NCBI GenBank assembly: GCA_035288865.1
Contig: DATDZA010000005.1
Span: forward strand, 1 to 57,717
From: GCA-2688775 sp035288865
Lineage (GTDB): Archaea; Nanobdellota; Nanobdellia; Woesearchaeales; GW2011-AR4
Direction: 5' to 3'
Length of the DNA stretch: 57,717 bases
Shown: positions 8,039 to 17,020 of the stretch, one piece after another
How positions within the stretch are numbered: the stretch's first letter is position 1
Layout of the letters: every line of letters begins with the position of its first letter
Program-made: the position numbers and the translations under genes
The notes under the pieces: model-generated
Told to the model about the DNA's origin: nothing
Seen by the model: only the letters and a program-made list of their open reading frames with translations
The model's database searches: none

Positions 8039-9409
8039 TTATTGTGATGGTTTATAGTATTTCTTTTTCATCTCCGGGCTGATTCTTGCCAATTCGCTCT
8101 CCGGCAGCTTCCCCAATAATTTCCATCCCAAATCAAGAGTTTCTGCAATGCTTCTGTCTTCGTCACGATTTTGCCTTACAAATTGGTCTTCAAATTCTGC
8201 AGCGAACTTTAGCAGCCTCTTATCCCTGTCGCTTAACGCCTCCTCTCCGACTATTGCAACAAGACCCCTCAAATCACGGCCCTCTGCATAGGCCGCATAC
8301 ATCTGGTCCGATACCTGTTTATGGTCTTCCCTTGTTTTAGATGCACCAATCCCAAGGTTCATAAGTCTTGAAAGGGACGGCAAAACATCGATAGGCGGAT
8401 ATACTCCTTTTCTGTGCAATTCTCTTGACAAAACAATCTGCCCTTCTGTGATATAACCAGTCAAATCAGGAATTGGATGAGTTATATCGTCTCCGACCAT
8501 TGTTAAAATTGGAATTTGTGTTACAGAGCCTTTCTTTCCTTTTATAATGCCGGCTCTCTCGTAGATTGTAGCAAGATCAGTGTACATATAGCCCGGGTAA
8601 CCCCTCCTTCCTGGAATTTCTTCTCTTGCCGCGCCAATTTCCCTCAATGAATCGCAGTAATTTGTCATGTCAGTCAAAATTACAAGAACGTGGGCATCAT
8701 GCTCATAGGCAAAATATTCTGCGGCCGTTAGGGCCATTTTCGGCGTAACCAGTCTTTCAACAGCCGGGTCATTTGCAAGATTCAAAAACACTATGCTCCT
8801 TTCAAGAGCGCCTGTCTGCTTAAAATCATTTATGAAATACTGTGCTTCCTCATTTGTGATTCCCATAGCTGCAAAAACAACAACGAAATTTTCCTGTTTT
8901 CCAATGACTTTTGCCTGCCTCGCGATTTGAAGCGCAATTTCACTGTGCGGCAGCCCGGAGCCAGAAAATAAGGGTAGCTTTTGCCCCCTGACAAGTGTGT
9001 TCGTTGCATCAATTGTTGAGACGCCAGTTTGTATGAAATCATGGGGCGAAGCCCTTGAAAATGGGTTGATTGCGGCCCCAATTATATCCAATCTTTTCTC
9101 CGGGATAATTTCCGGGCCGTTGTCAATCGGCTTCCCCGAGCCGCTAAGAACACGGCCAAGCATGTCTTTTGAAACGCTTAATTTCAGCGTGTCTCCCAAA
9201 AACTTGACTCTTGAATCAACATCAATTCCAGCTGTTCCCTCAAAGACCTGCACTACTACAATTTCATCGCTCGTATCCAAAACCTGCCCGTTTTTGATAT
9301 CGCCATTCGACATCTGGATTTTTACCATGTCAGCATATCCTACAGGCTCTGTCTTCTCCACGAAAATAAGCGGGCCCTTAATCATGGATATTGTTTTGTA
9401 TTCTTTCAT
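8039..9409 (-). CDS. atpB: A-type ATP synthase subunit B (regulatory, non-catalytic)
   Basis: Subunit B forms the A3B3 hexamer with the catalytic subunit and lacks a functional P-loop. The 456-residue length is typical. It shows the degenerate loop GSGLPHS instead of GxxxxGKT, the VFAAMGITNEEAQYF segment, and the EIPGRRGYPGYMYTDLATIYERAG block shared by all B subunits. A short GAGGT Shine-Dalgarno precedes the ATG. It follows atpA by 9 bp. Confidence 0.97.
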   Translation of the reverse strand: MKEYKTISMIKGPLIFVEKTEPVGYADMVKIQMSNGDIKNGQVLDTSDEIVVVQVFEGTAGIDVDSRVKFLGDTLKLSVSKDMLGRVLSGSGKPIDNGPEIIPEKRLDIIGAAINPFSRASPHDFIQTGVSTIDATNTLVRGQKLPLFSGSGLPHSEIALQIARQAKVIGKQENFVVVFAAMGITNEEAQYFINDFKQTGALERSIVFLNLANDPAVERLVTPKMALTAAEYFAYEHDAHVLVILTDMTNYCDSLREIGAAREEIPGRRGYPGYMYTDLATIYERAGIIKGKKGSVTQIPILTMVGDDITHPIPDLTGYITEGQIVLSRELHRKGVYPPIDVLPSLSRLMNLGIGASKTREDHKQVSDQMYAAYAEGRDLRGLVAIVGEEALSDRDKRLLKFAAEFEDQFVRQNRDEDRSIAETLDLGWKLLGKLPESELARISPEMKKKYYKPSQ

Positions 9410-9418
9410 TGTAAACCT

Positions 9419-11149
9419 CTAAATCCTCAATTCCTTTTCTATGCCTGAATTTAATTCCACCAAAAACTTTTCATATTCTTTTACGAACTTGACCTCGCCC
9501 AACCTGTCCTTTGATTTCGTGGCCAAAATCTGAAGCAGCCTCATTCCGGAATCCAATGCTGAGTTTGCAAGCCTTGAAAAGTTTTGAATCGACTTCATCA
9601 TCAAGTAAGTTTTCTTCAGCTCCGAATAAGTGTCAATGTCATGGAAAGCATTCTGCTGGAGAATAACTTCCCTAATCAGCCTGGCTGTCAAAAGTGTAAG
9701 CTGCTGTTTTTCAGGAAGAGCGTCCGAGCCAACCAGCTGGACAATTTCCAATAATTTTTCATCTTCCTGCAGAGTGCTCATAATCTCCCCTACAAGTGAG
9801 CCCCAGTCAGGAGAGACATTTTTTGCAAACCATGGCTCTAAAGTCCCAAGATACAATGAATAAGATGTCAGCCAATTTATAGATGGGAAATGCCTTCTCT
9901 GGGCAAGCTTCGCATCAAGCGCCCAGAAAACTTTTGTAACCCTGAGCGTGCTTTGAGTAACCGGCTCTGAAAAATCCCCGCCCGGAGGAGAAACTGCCCC
10001 TATTACGCTGACACTCCCTTCTTTTTTTGTCCCTAATGGAATTACCCTTCCTGCCCTTTCATAAAACTGCGCAAGCCTAGTGGAAAGATAAGCTGGATAA
10101 CCTTCCTCACCCGGCATTTCTTCCAATCTTGATGAAATCTCTCTCATTGCTTCCGCCCATCTTGATGTTGAATCTGCCATCAAAGCAACTGAATATCCCA
10201 TGTCACGATAATATTCTGCAATTGTAATTCCAGTGTAAATACTAGCTTCTCGTGCAGCAACTGGCATGTTTGAAGTGTTTGCAATCAAGACTGTCCTGTT
10301 CATTAAGGGCTTTCCGCTTCTTGGATCTGTAAGTTGCGGGAATTCTGTCAGGACTTCTGTCATTTCGTTTCCCCTTTCCCCGCAGCCGACATAAACTATT
10401 ATATCGGCGTCTGACCATTTTGCAAGCTGCTGCTGGCTAACCGTTTTTCCCGCTCCAAACGGCCCAGGAATTGCTGCAACTCCGCCTTTAGCCAATGGAA
10501 ATAATGCATCAAAAATTCTTTGTCCTGTAATCAGAGGCGCTTCCGGCTTCAGCTTTGAGTAAACCGGACGCGGAACCCGAACTGGCCAATTGTGCTTTAA
10601 CTTTAATTCAAAGCCATTATCTAACTTCCCGATAACATCATTAACTGTAAATTTTCCGGTTTTTAATTCTGTAATTTTTCCTTTCTGGTTTGGAGGAACC
10701 ATTATTTTATGTATGATGCCTGGATTTTCTTCAACTTCTCCAATTATGCTTCCGCTGGAAACCGTTTCTCCGGGTTTTGCATTTGCCTTAAAATCCCATT
10801 TTTTTGACTGGTCAAGCCCGGGCGCGTCAACTCCCCGCTTAATAAAATCGCCCATCTGCTTGATTAAAACAGGAAGGGGCCTTTGGATTCCATCATAAAT
10901 GCTGTTCAGCAATCCAGGCCCAAGCTCAACTTTTAACGGCTCGCCTGTGTTTATGACGGGCTCGCCCGGCTTGATACCGGAAGTATCTTCATAAACCTGA
11001 ATTATAACTTTATCCCCTTCAATCTGGATAACCTCACCCATCAATTTTTCATTTCCAACACGGCAAACGTCATACATTCTAGGCTTTATGCCTTTTGCAA
11101 CAACAACGGGGCCTGCTATCCTGAATAAAACTCCTTTATCTTCTACCAT
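9419..11149 (-). CDS. atpA: A-type ATP synthase subunit A (catalytic)
   Basis: This is the catalytic subunit for ATP synthesis or hydrolysis. The 576-residue length is normal and includes the family-specific non-homologous insertion at roughly 110-190. The P-loop GPFGAGKT lies near residue 229, followed by VYVGCGERGNEM, the SRWAEAMREISSRLEEMPGEEGYPA region (in shortened form SSRLEEMPGEEGYP) and FWALDAKLAQRRHFPSINW. No intein is present, unlike some archaeal copies. An AAGGTGG Shine-Dalgarno stands before the ATG. Confidence 0.97.
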   Translation of the reverse strand: MVEDKGVLFRIAGPVVVAKGIKPRMYDVCRVGNEKLMGEVIQIEGDKVIIQVYEDTSGIKPGEPVINTGEPLKVELGPGLLNSIYDGIQRPLPVLIKQMGDFIKRGVDAPGLDQSKKWDFKANAKPGETVSSGSIIGEVEENPGIIHKIMVPPNQKGKITELKTGKFTVNDVIGKLDNGFELKLKHNWPVRVPRPVYSKLKPEAPLITGQRIFDALFPLAKGGVAAIPGPFGAGKTVSQQQLAKWSDADIIVYVGCGERGNEMTEVLTEFPQLTDPRSGKPLMNRTVLIANTSNMPVAAREASIYTGITIAEYYRDMGYSVALMADSTSRWAEAMREISSRLEEMPGEEGYPAYLSTRLAQFYERAGRVIPLGTKKEGSVSVIGAVSPPGGDFSEPVTQSTLRVTKVFWALDAKLAQRRHFPSINWLTSYSLYLGTLEPWFAKNVSPDWGSLVGEIMSTLQEDEKLLEIVQLVGSDALPEKQQLTLLTARLIREVILQQNAFHDIDTYSELKKTYLMMKSIQNFSRLANSALDSGMRLLQILATKSKDRLGEVKFVKEYEKFLVELNSGIEKELRI

Positions 11150-11170
11150 ATGATTCCACCTTTAACATTA

Positions 11171-11470
11171 TCATTTCCACAAATCTACTCCAACGGATTT
11201 TTTGATTAATTTCCTCAGGCTGTCCTGCTCAACCTTAGTCGAAACAGGAATGAATACCGGCTCAACAGAGGCATCGATATCAATCCTCTGGTGCGGCTCC
11301 AATCCATCTAATATTTTTTCATCAACAATAACTATTCCAATATCTTTCCTGCTTTTCATATTTTTTAATTCGGCAAACGGATTGTTGCTTAATTCAATTG
11401 TCTCCTTTATTCCAGCCAGCTGAAAGCCAACAATAAATTCGCTTCCGCCCGCTGCTGCAATTTTTACCAT
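11171..11470 (-). CDS. atpF: A-type ATP synthase subunit F
   Basis: Subunit F is a small Rossmann-like protein that sits on the central stalk with D. At 99 residues it has the expected length. The characteristic pattern is a glycine-bearing first strand (EFIVGFQLAGI at 11-21), an IGIVIVDEKI strand near 44-53, and PVFIPVSTK near 71-79. It is followed 21 bp later by atpA. The 141-bp gap before it holds only AT-rich sequence with no visible gene. Confidence 0.92.
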   Translation of the reverse strand: MVKIAAAGGSEFIVGFQLAGIKETIELSNNPFAELKNMKSRKDIGIVIVDEKILDGLEPHQRIDIDASVEPVFIPVSTKVEQDSLRKLIKKSVGVDLWK

Positions 11471-11611
11471 TTTAATTTATTATTTTTGAACTTAATTATT
11501 TTTTTTCTGAATCAAATTTTTTCGCTAATGGGTCGCCTGGCTAATTTTTAATTTATTTTTGTTTTGGATTTTTTCTTTGGTTTATATTATTAATTGTGTT
11601 AAGCCAAATGT

Positions 11612-12694
11612 TCATTCATAAATTAATTGACTTTCAATAAATTGCTCGTTCAATCCCAACTGCTTGCCCTTGACTATAATTTTCAAATTTCTGACTTCAA
11701 TGTCTTTTGCAAACATGTAGCCCAAAATAACATCAATTGACAGCAAGTGCTGGTGCATAAATAAGATTGTTTGCTTTAACAAGTGTTTGTAAAGCCCTAT
11801 TTCCAGCGTAATTAATGATTTGGTTTTTTTGAAATCTTCCATGCCTTTTGAAATAATATCCCCATACCCTGTTTTTTCCAAAGACTTTGCCAGATTATCC
11901 AAGCCATCAGCATTAAGTAAATTTGAAATCCACAAATCTTTTGCTTTGTCGCCGTAAGGAATTATAAAATTCCTTATTTCCTCTTTCGTAAATTTGTGTT
12001 CCTTCAACCTCAATAATGTTAAAATGTTCAGAATGTCAACCTCCTTGTGGAAAAACTGCCTGAACAATGCGCCTTGTTTTGGGAGCCTTCTTGAAAATTG
12101 AATTAGATTAATATAATAATGCTTATCCAAAGCATTTTCAATGCCTGCAAGATTATTTTTATTTTTGAATTCTTTCAATGCAATTTTGAATTCTGGCATA
12201 TCAATCATCCCTATTATTTTCAGGATGTCTTCAAGTGAATCTTTTTTCAAAAGCGAAAGCAAAAAGTCTTTGCCTAAATTTCCGGCCCCGATAATTGATG
12301 CTGCAATTTTCTCTTCATCAGAGTTTGTGAATTTACCCCTTAAGATTGTCTTTAGGTCTTCAATATCTTTTCGTTTTACATACTCCGCAACAAGCATTCC
12401 TATTTCCGGAGAGGAAATTCTCAGCAATTTCTGAAAACTCGCTGCAAGGTTTCTGTTTAATGCAAGCTCAATCAGATCCGCTCCCGAATATTTGGTCGCA
12501 AGCTCATTTATCTCTTTCCTGTAATTTGAGTCCTGTAAGAATTTTGCAATCTCGCTGAAGCTCATCTTCAGCAGTTTTTGATAGTCATCCCTCCTAAAAA
12601 GGAGCGCCCTCATTACAGTTGTCCTTACATAAGTGTAAGAATAAAATCCAAGTTTTATTTTTTCAGGTTCTTTTAATTGTTGCTTCATTTTCAT
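11612..12694 (-). CDS. atpC: A-type ATP synthase subunit C (V-type d-like)
   Basis: Subunit C caps the membrane ring and couples it to the central stalk. The 360 residues are mainly helical with the family pattern: an early YSYTYVRTTVMRALLF, a repeat of three helical lobes, and a C-terminal ILGYMFAKDIEVRNLKIIVKGK, which is highly characteristic. It begins two bases after the atpE stop codon, indicating tight coupling. Confidence 0.93.
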   Translation of the reverse strand: MKMKQQLKEPEKIKLGFYSYTYVRTTVMRALLFRRDDYQKLLKMSFSEIAKFLQDSNYRKEINELATKYSGADLIELALNRNLAASFQKLLRISSPEIGMLVAEYVKRKDIEDLKTILRGKFTNSDEEKIAASIIGAGNLGKDFLLSLLKKDSLEDILKIIGMIDMPEFKIALKEFKNKNNLAGIENALDKHYYINLIQFSRRLPKQGALFRQFFHKEVDILNILTLLRLKEHKFTKEEIRNFIIPYGDKAKDLWISNLLNADGLDNLAKSLEKTGYGDIISKGMEDFKKTKSLITLEIGLYKHLLKQTILFMHQHLLSIDVILGYMFAKDIEVRNLKIIVKGKQLGLNEQFIESQLIYE

Positions 12695-12696
12695 TC

Positions 12697-13242
12697 TTAA
12701 CCAAACAATAATTTGCTTATAATCTGCAACTCGGTTTCTTTTACGCTTTCGAGCTGAGTCTCGAAACTGTAATTCACTCTTATAGTTTTTTCCCTGTTCT
12801 CCGCTATTATGCCCCCGAGCATTTCCATAATAATTGTTTCAGTCTCTTTGACATATTTCAAATCTTTTTTGCTGCAATAAATGTATGCAACTTCCAGCTC
12901 CTTTTTTGACTTTTCGAGCAGCTTTTTTATGTAAACTTCCCTTTTCCTGTCATCGAGAGACTCAATCCTTTTTCTCGCTTCTGCAATTACATTCTCTATG
13001 GCCTGTTTCTTGGCATCCAGCACAATTTTTCTACTTTCTAACTCTGAGGATGCGAGTTCCTGCCTTTTTATTGTGTCTATTTGTTTCCTTGTGTCGGCTT
13101 CGCTTTTTGCTTTCATCTCTTCTGATTTGGCTTCAGCTTCCTTCACAATATTACCGGCTTCTTTTCGAGCTTCAGCTAACATTAAGCTTGCCTGTTCTTT
13201 TGCATTCCTAATTACTTCTTCCTTTACTGAATCCAATCCCAT
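12697..13242 (-). CDS. atpE: A-type ATP synthase subunit E
   Basis: Subunit E forms the peripheral stator stalk with H. The 181-residue protein has a long N-terminal coiled coil (about 5-105, rich in Ala, Glu and Lys, with EARKEAGNIVKEAEAKSEE) and a globular C-terminal domain ending ETQLESVKETELQIISKLLFG, as in other archaeal E subunits. It follows atpK by 6 bp. Confidence 0.93.
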   Translation of the reverse strand: MGLDSVKEEVIRNAKEQASLMLAEARKEAGNIVKEAEAKSEEMKAKSEADTRKQIDTIKRQELASSELESRKIVLDAKKQAIENVIAEARKRIESLDDRKREVYIKKLLEKSKKELEVAYIYCSKKDLKYVKETETIIMEMLGGIIAENREKTIRVNYSFETQLESVKETELQIISKLLFG

Positions 13243-13248
13243 TTTGAT

Positions 13249-13479
13249 TTATTTTGCTAAGTTCAATATTAATATAGCGACTACTAATCCAAAGATGACT
13301 ATAGTCTCTGGAATTACTGTAAGCACAAGGCCCTTACCAAACAATTCCTCCTTTTCCGCCATTGCGCCCACTGCTGCTACACCAATTTCTTTTTCAGCAA
13401 TAGCTGCTGCAATCGCACTCAATCCGATAGCTGCCCCTGATGCCAGAGCAATCAATCCCGTTCCCAAATCTGCTGCCAT
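13249..13479 (-). CDS. atpK: A-type ATP synthase proteolipid subunit K (c ring)
   Basis: The 76-residue protein is a single helical hairpin, so each ring subunit has two transmembrane helices rather than the duplicated or triplicated forms seen in some archaea. Helix 1 spans about 7-35 and helix 2 about 48-74. The ion-binding glutamate is in VIPETIVIFG on helix 2. No glutamine is visible on helix 1 at the position used in known sodium-binding rings, so proton use is more likely; this is inference. The gene has the strongest Shine-Dalgarno of the operon, fitting its high copy number. Confidence 0.93.
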   Translation of the reverse strand: MAADLGTGLIALASGAAIGLSAIAAAIAEKEIGVAAVGAMAEKEELFGKGLVLTVIPETIVIFGLVVAILILNLAK

Positions 13480-13484
13480 TTTTT

Positions 13485-13490
13485 ACCTCC
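13485..13490 (-). promoter_or_regulatory. Strong Shine-Dalgarno of atpK
   Basis: GGAGGT on the minus strand lies 5 bases before the atpK ATG and matches the archaeal anti-Shine-Dalgarno. Other genes of the operon have weaker or no such sites, so translation of the ring subunit is probably raised relative to its neighbours. Confidence 0.7.
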
Positions 13491-13596
13491 GAAACTTTTA
13501 TTCTTTTAATCTTTTTATTTCTTATTGTTTAATTAACTTTGTTATTAGTTTACGATGATTTTTTGTTAATACTTTCTTTTATTTTATATTCAAATT

Positions 13597-15444
13597 TTAT
13601 TCTTCATCTCTCATTCCAAACGGCTGGTACTTTTTTCCTCCGCCTGAAAAGAATTTTGAAAAAAACTCAACATAATGCAGTCGCAATGAGTGTAAAAAGC
13701 TTCCAAGCAGTCCAATTGCAATATTTACAACGTGACCTATAATTAAAATGAATACTCCAACAATAATAAAAAATCCGCCTTTGTTGAAGAATCCTTTTGC
13801 CGACTCGTTAACAATCAACGCCATAATTACCGATGAAAGCCCAATGGCCATCAATCTCATGTATGACATCATATTGACAAAAATGCCTGGTATTTCAATA
13901 ATACCCCTAATTCCTTCTCCCTTAAACAGCATCAAAACTGATGCCAATAAAAATGTTGCACCAACCCACCATGGAATTAAAATTAGTTTCATCAATGACA
14001 GTATAAGCATTGCCGCTCCAATTTCCAAAACAATCCAACTTGATTTGGAATAAATTGCATGCATCAAACCGTGAGATTTTAATTCATTTACAAAACCAAT
14101 TATTAATCCAATATTAACATGAATTATTCCAATTATGACCGATATTGCCAACAATGGAATCACATCGTGTTCTCTTTTTATTAGTGGGTGTATAAACTCA
14201 AACCCAAAAAATTCCCCGAATATGAATCCAAAAGCCATAGAGACTACCGAAGCCAAAATCAGTATATTAAAGAATCCTTTTGCTTTTGGCATCAATTTCT
14301 TCAGGACAAAAAATAAAATCAGGCTTGTGAGCCCGTAGCCGACATCACCGAGCATTATTCCGAAGAAGATAGGAAATGTAAGGAAAATGAAAAAAGTCGG
14401 GTCAATTTCGCTGTAAGTCGGCATATTGTAAAGATTTATGAAAAACTCGAAAGGCTGAACAATCTTTGAATGTTTCATCTTAACGGGCGCTTTTGAATGC
14501 TTTTTCGCAGGCTCGAATTCTATAAATAATTTTCCCTGGGCCGTTTTATTTAACTTGTCTATTGATGTGTGCAAATCAGTACTTGGGATCCAACCCTTTA
14601 TAAGGAAGCTTGACGAGGTGGATGCAAATTTCAAAGGAGCTTCGGCTTTTTCCAGTTGCTCTGTCAAAAATATTTCTGATGCAACCAGAAAATCTTTGTA
14701 TTCATTGCCTAATTTGATTAAATTTGCCTCAATTTTATATTTTTGTTTTTGAAGGATTTCAAATTCATTATCTAATTTCTTTAAGTTTAATGCAGCATTC
14801 CCTTTTAATCCGCCTATGTTCGCAAGAGGAATCTGTGAAAATCCATTTTTTTGCAGAATCGAACTTGCATCATCTTTATTTTTTACATCAATGAAAAGCA
14901 CTGCAAAATTCTTATTATTGCCAGCAGGGCCAAGAAGTATAAAATTTTTTGTCAATTTTGAAATCTGATCGCGGATTGAAGCAGAACCTTTCTTTCCCTT
15001 GACAAAGCCGGTAAAACAAGCAAGCGATTTGTAATTTGTAAAATTTTCAAGATTTATATTTATATTTTCCAAAAGTTCCAATTCCTTCTTTGCGCTTTCA
15101 TTTTTTGACATAGAAGCTTCGGTCATTTTTATCTCTTCGAGATTTGAATTCAGTTCTTCACTTATCTTTTTAACATTTGAATCAATTTCAAGCATTCCCT
15201 TTTTGAGCTCGAATTTAGTGATTTCTTTTTTTATGTTCAGAGCTGACTTCAATGACCTTACTTTGACAAGTATTTCAGAAAGTTTTGGAGCGCTGGCCAG
15301 GGGGGCGCCTATGTCTGCATGCTCGCTCCTGGAGTAATCAACGATATGCAAAACTTTCAAATCGTGCAATTCTTTAATTATGCTTTCCTGTATGCTTTTA
15401 GGGCCCGCAATCAGAACGCTCGACATTTCATAAGGGCTCGGCAT
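13597..15444 (-). CDS. atpI: A-type ATP synthase subunit I (a subunit)
   Basis: Subunit I provides the ion half-channels and anchors the stator. The 615-residue protein has a cytoplasmic N-terminal domain of about 330 residues with coiled coils, then about seven transmembrane helices. Motifs include PTYSEIDPTFFIFLTFPIFF (about 359-378), GLMHAIYSKSSWIV, a membrane segment near 535 with MSYMRLMAIGLSSVI, and the C-terminal FLHSLRLHYVEFFSKFF typical of the family. The coding region starts at the base after the atpH stop codon. Confidence 0.95.
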   Translation of the reverse strand: MPSPYEMSSVLIAGPKSIQESIIKELHDLKVLHIVDYSRSEHADIGAPLASAPKLSEILVKVRSLKSALNIKKEITKFELKKGMLEIDSNVKKISEELNSNLEEIKMTEASMSKNESAKKELELLENININLENFTNYKSLACFTGFVKGKKGSASIRDQISKLTKNFILLGPAGNNKNFAVLFIDVKNKDDASSILQKNGFSQIPLANIGGLKGNAALNLKKLDNEFEILQKQKYKIEANLIKLGNEYKDFLVASEIFLTEQLEKAEAPLKFASTSSSFLIKGWIPSTDLHTSIDKLNKTAQGKLFIEFEPAKKHSKAPVKMKHSKIVQPFEFFINLYNMPTYSEIDPTFFIFLTFPIFFGIMLGDVGYGLTSLILFFVLKKLMPKAKGFFNILILASVVSMAFGFIFGEFFGFEFIHPLIKREHDVIPLLAISVIIGIIHVNIGLIIGFVNELKSHGLMHAIYSKSSWIVLEIGAAMLILSLMKLILIPWWVGATFLLASVLMLFKGEGIRGIIEIPGIFVNMMSYMRLMAIGLSSVIMALIVNESAKGFFNKGGFFIIVGVFILIIGHVVNIAIGLLGSFLHSLRLHYVEFFSKFFSGGGKKYQPFGMRDEE

Positions 15445-15804
15445 CTAAACCATCTCTTCAAATTTTTTCATGACAAGCTCAACCGCCTTTCCGGAATTCT
15501 TGTCCGCTTTTGACTTAAGCTGCTTAGCAAGAGTCCTGCCTTCAATGAGCTTCTCTTCATTAAGAAGTTTTACCTTATCCCTAAATTCCATAACTTTTTT
15601 TTCCTGGATTTTTTTAATGTCTTCAGATTTTTTTGAAAGGATATTAGAAGCAACAATTCTCGCCTGGTGTATTATTGAATTCTGCTCGGATTTTGCTTTT
15701 TCCAGAATCTCTTCCGCCTTTTTTTCTGATTCTTTAATCTCGCTCAAGACAGCGATTTCTCTCTGAGAATCATCTTCTGCTTCATGTGATTTGTGCGCAC
15801 CCAT
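15445..15804 (-). CDS. atpH: A-type ATP synthase subunit H, first gene of the operon
   Basis: Subunit H pairs with E in the peripheral stalk. The 119-residue coiled-coil protein has charged heptads from about 10 to 115, including AVLSEIKESEKKAEEILEKA. It directly abuts atpI and heads the order H-I-K-E-C-F-A-B-D, the standard archaeal arrangement. The upstream interval carries TATA-like sequence inside a direct repeat (15857-15918). Short coiled-coil proteins are hard to identify alone, so the call rests largely on position. Confidence 0.88.
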   Translation of the reverse strand: MGAHKSHEAEDDSQREIAVLSEIKESEKKAEEILEKAKSEQNSIIHQARIVASNILSKKSEDIKKIQEKKVMEFRDKVKLLNEEKLIEGRTLAKQLKSKADKNSGKAVELVMKKFEEMV

Positions 15805-15856
15805 TCAACAACACCTATTCTGCGTGGTTCTCATGTTAGCCTTAATAACGTTGGCT

Positions 15857-15918
15857 ATTTAGTATATGAAAAACATTTGTAATTTGAAATATAGTTACAT
15901 ATTTAGTATATAAAACAT
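15857..15918. promoter_or_regulatory. Direct repeats in the atpH promoter region
   Basis: ATTTAGTATATGAAAAACAT at 15857-15876 and ATTTAGTATATAAAACAT at 15901-15918 are near-identical and 44 bp apart, about four helical turns. On the minus strand the first copy overlaps a TATA-like sequence suitable for the ATP synthase operon. They may be twin promoters or regulator sites; the AbrB-PhoU protein encoded next door is a candidate binder. Confidence 0.45.
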
Positions 15919-15984
15919 ATAGTATAAGTACTCCCTATACATCATTTAGGTTTAATTTATGTTTTAGAGGGTTACCCTTTCTTA

Positions 15985-16104
15985 ATGAACTTTAACCAAT
16001 TTGCCGATTATATGACTTATTTTGCTATTTTTATCATGGGACTCATAATTGGTAGGATTTCCATGGCAATTCAGTACGCAATCATGAAACCCAAATCAAA
16101 GTAA
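15985..16104 (+). CDS. Small single-pass membrane protein (39 aa)
   Basis: A short frame from ATG 15985 to TAA 16102-16104 encodes one hydrophobic helix (about residues 10-27, YMTYFAIFIMGLIIGRIS) followed by a basic tail ending KPKSK. It reaches the base before the convergent regulator gene. An AT-rich stretch about 30 bp upstream could serve as promoter. Its composition resembles real small membrane proteins, but there is no homology evidence here. Confidence 0.45.
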   Translation: MNFNQFADYMTYFAIFIMGLIIGRISMAIQYAIMKPKSK

Positions 16105-16977
16105 TTATTTCTCTATTTCTTTTGTAATTGCCCAGTCTGTAACAACTTCCGCGACCGTAGTCAATGACAACCGCATTCTTTCTTTGTCATAACTTTTTAT
16201 ATCTTTGACCTCAAAACTTTTTATTTTGCTGACTTTTTTGATGAACTGCAGCGCTATTTTATGATTTAGGGTGTTCGTGTTTTCAATTATAGACTGAAGC
16301 TGATCTACAACATCGTAAATTGAATTGAGAAATTCGGTTTCCTTGCTGTTAACCCGTATAAGATGGTCAACCATTCTTTCAAGATCTTTTGAAATCAAAG
16401 AAATATAATATAAATCTATCGTCTTAGACTTCGTTGTTCGCTCAAATGTGAGTGAGCTTATTATTGATTTATCAATAAGCATCTTGCTCCTGTCAATCTC
16501 GTCTTCATATCTTTCAATCAAGTCCTCATCATAGCTGTTCTGCATTACAACAATCATATTTTTTATTTTTCTCGCCATTGTTTTCAGCAGTGATTCCGGG
16601 TCGCTTATCGAGATAGATCCATGGCAGGTAATTTGTTTTTTGTCAATTTCAACGGATTCCAGGCTAATCAACCTTTTTTGGTTCAGCAGCTTTGTAAAGT
16701 CCAGCTCTTTTTCAAAATTTATTTCAAAAGAGGCAACCGGATTGATATAGCATGCTACGACCAATTTGTGAATTATTTCCTGGTCATCTTCAGAAATATT
16801 GAATTTTAGGTGCTTTGGCTTTCTTTCTGTAATCTGGGGCGAGACAGCTAGGGTTCCGTCGCTTGATTGCTCAATGCTTACTTTAGATTTGGATCTTATT
16901 TTATGTTCCCTGCACCAAGATGTCGGCAGGTACAAATAATGCATATCACCAGTTTTTTGTATGTTGCGTATTTCCAT
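16105..16977 (-). CDS. AbrB-PhoU domain regulator
   Basis: The 290-residue protein starts with a SpoVT/AbrB-like swapped-hairpin domain (residues 1-47: MEIRNIQKTG, YLPTSWCREH, KSKVSIE) and continues with two helical PhoU-type repeats (about 110-190 and 195-285). Archaeal proteins with this arrangement are annotated as phosphate-uptake regulators, AbrB binding DNA and PhoU sensing transport state. No pst transporter is nearby, so the target is unknown. The helical part resembles the product at 74-751. Confidence 0.85.
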   Translation of the reverse strand: MEIRNIQKTGDMHYLYLPTSWCREHKIRSKSKVSIEQSSDGTLAVSPQITERKPKHLKFNISEDDQEIIHKLVVACYINPVASFEINFEKELDFTKLLNQKRLISLESVEIDKKQITCHGSISISDPESLLKTMARKIKNMIVVMQNSYDEDLIERYEDEIDRSKMLIDKSIISSLTFERTTKSKTIDLYYISLISKDLERMVDHLIRVNSKETEFLNSIYDVVDQLQSIIENTNTLNHKIALQFIKKVSKIKSFEVKDIKSYDKERMRLSLTTVAEVVTDWAITKEIEK

Positions 16978-17020
16978 TATACTTAGTAGGCAAATAGGCG
17001 GTATATATAAATATTATTAT

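Noticed and set aside
12998..13558. 186-codon open frame opposite atpE and atpK
   Set aside because: It is the reverse strand of two secure ATP synthase genes; its Ser/Phe/Leu-rich composition is what reverse reading of Lys/Glu/Ala-rich genes gives.
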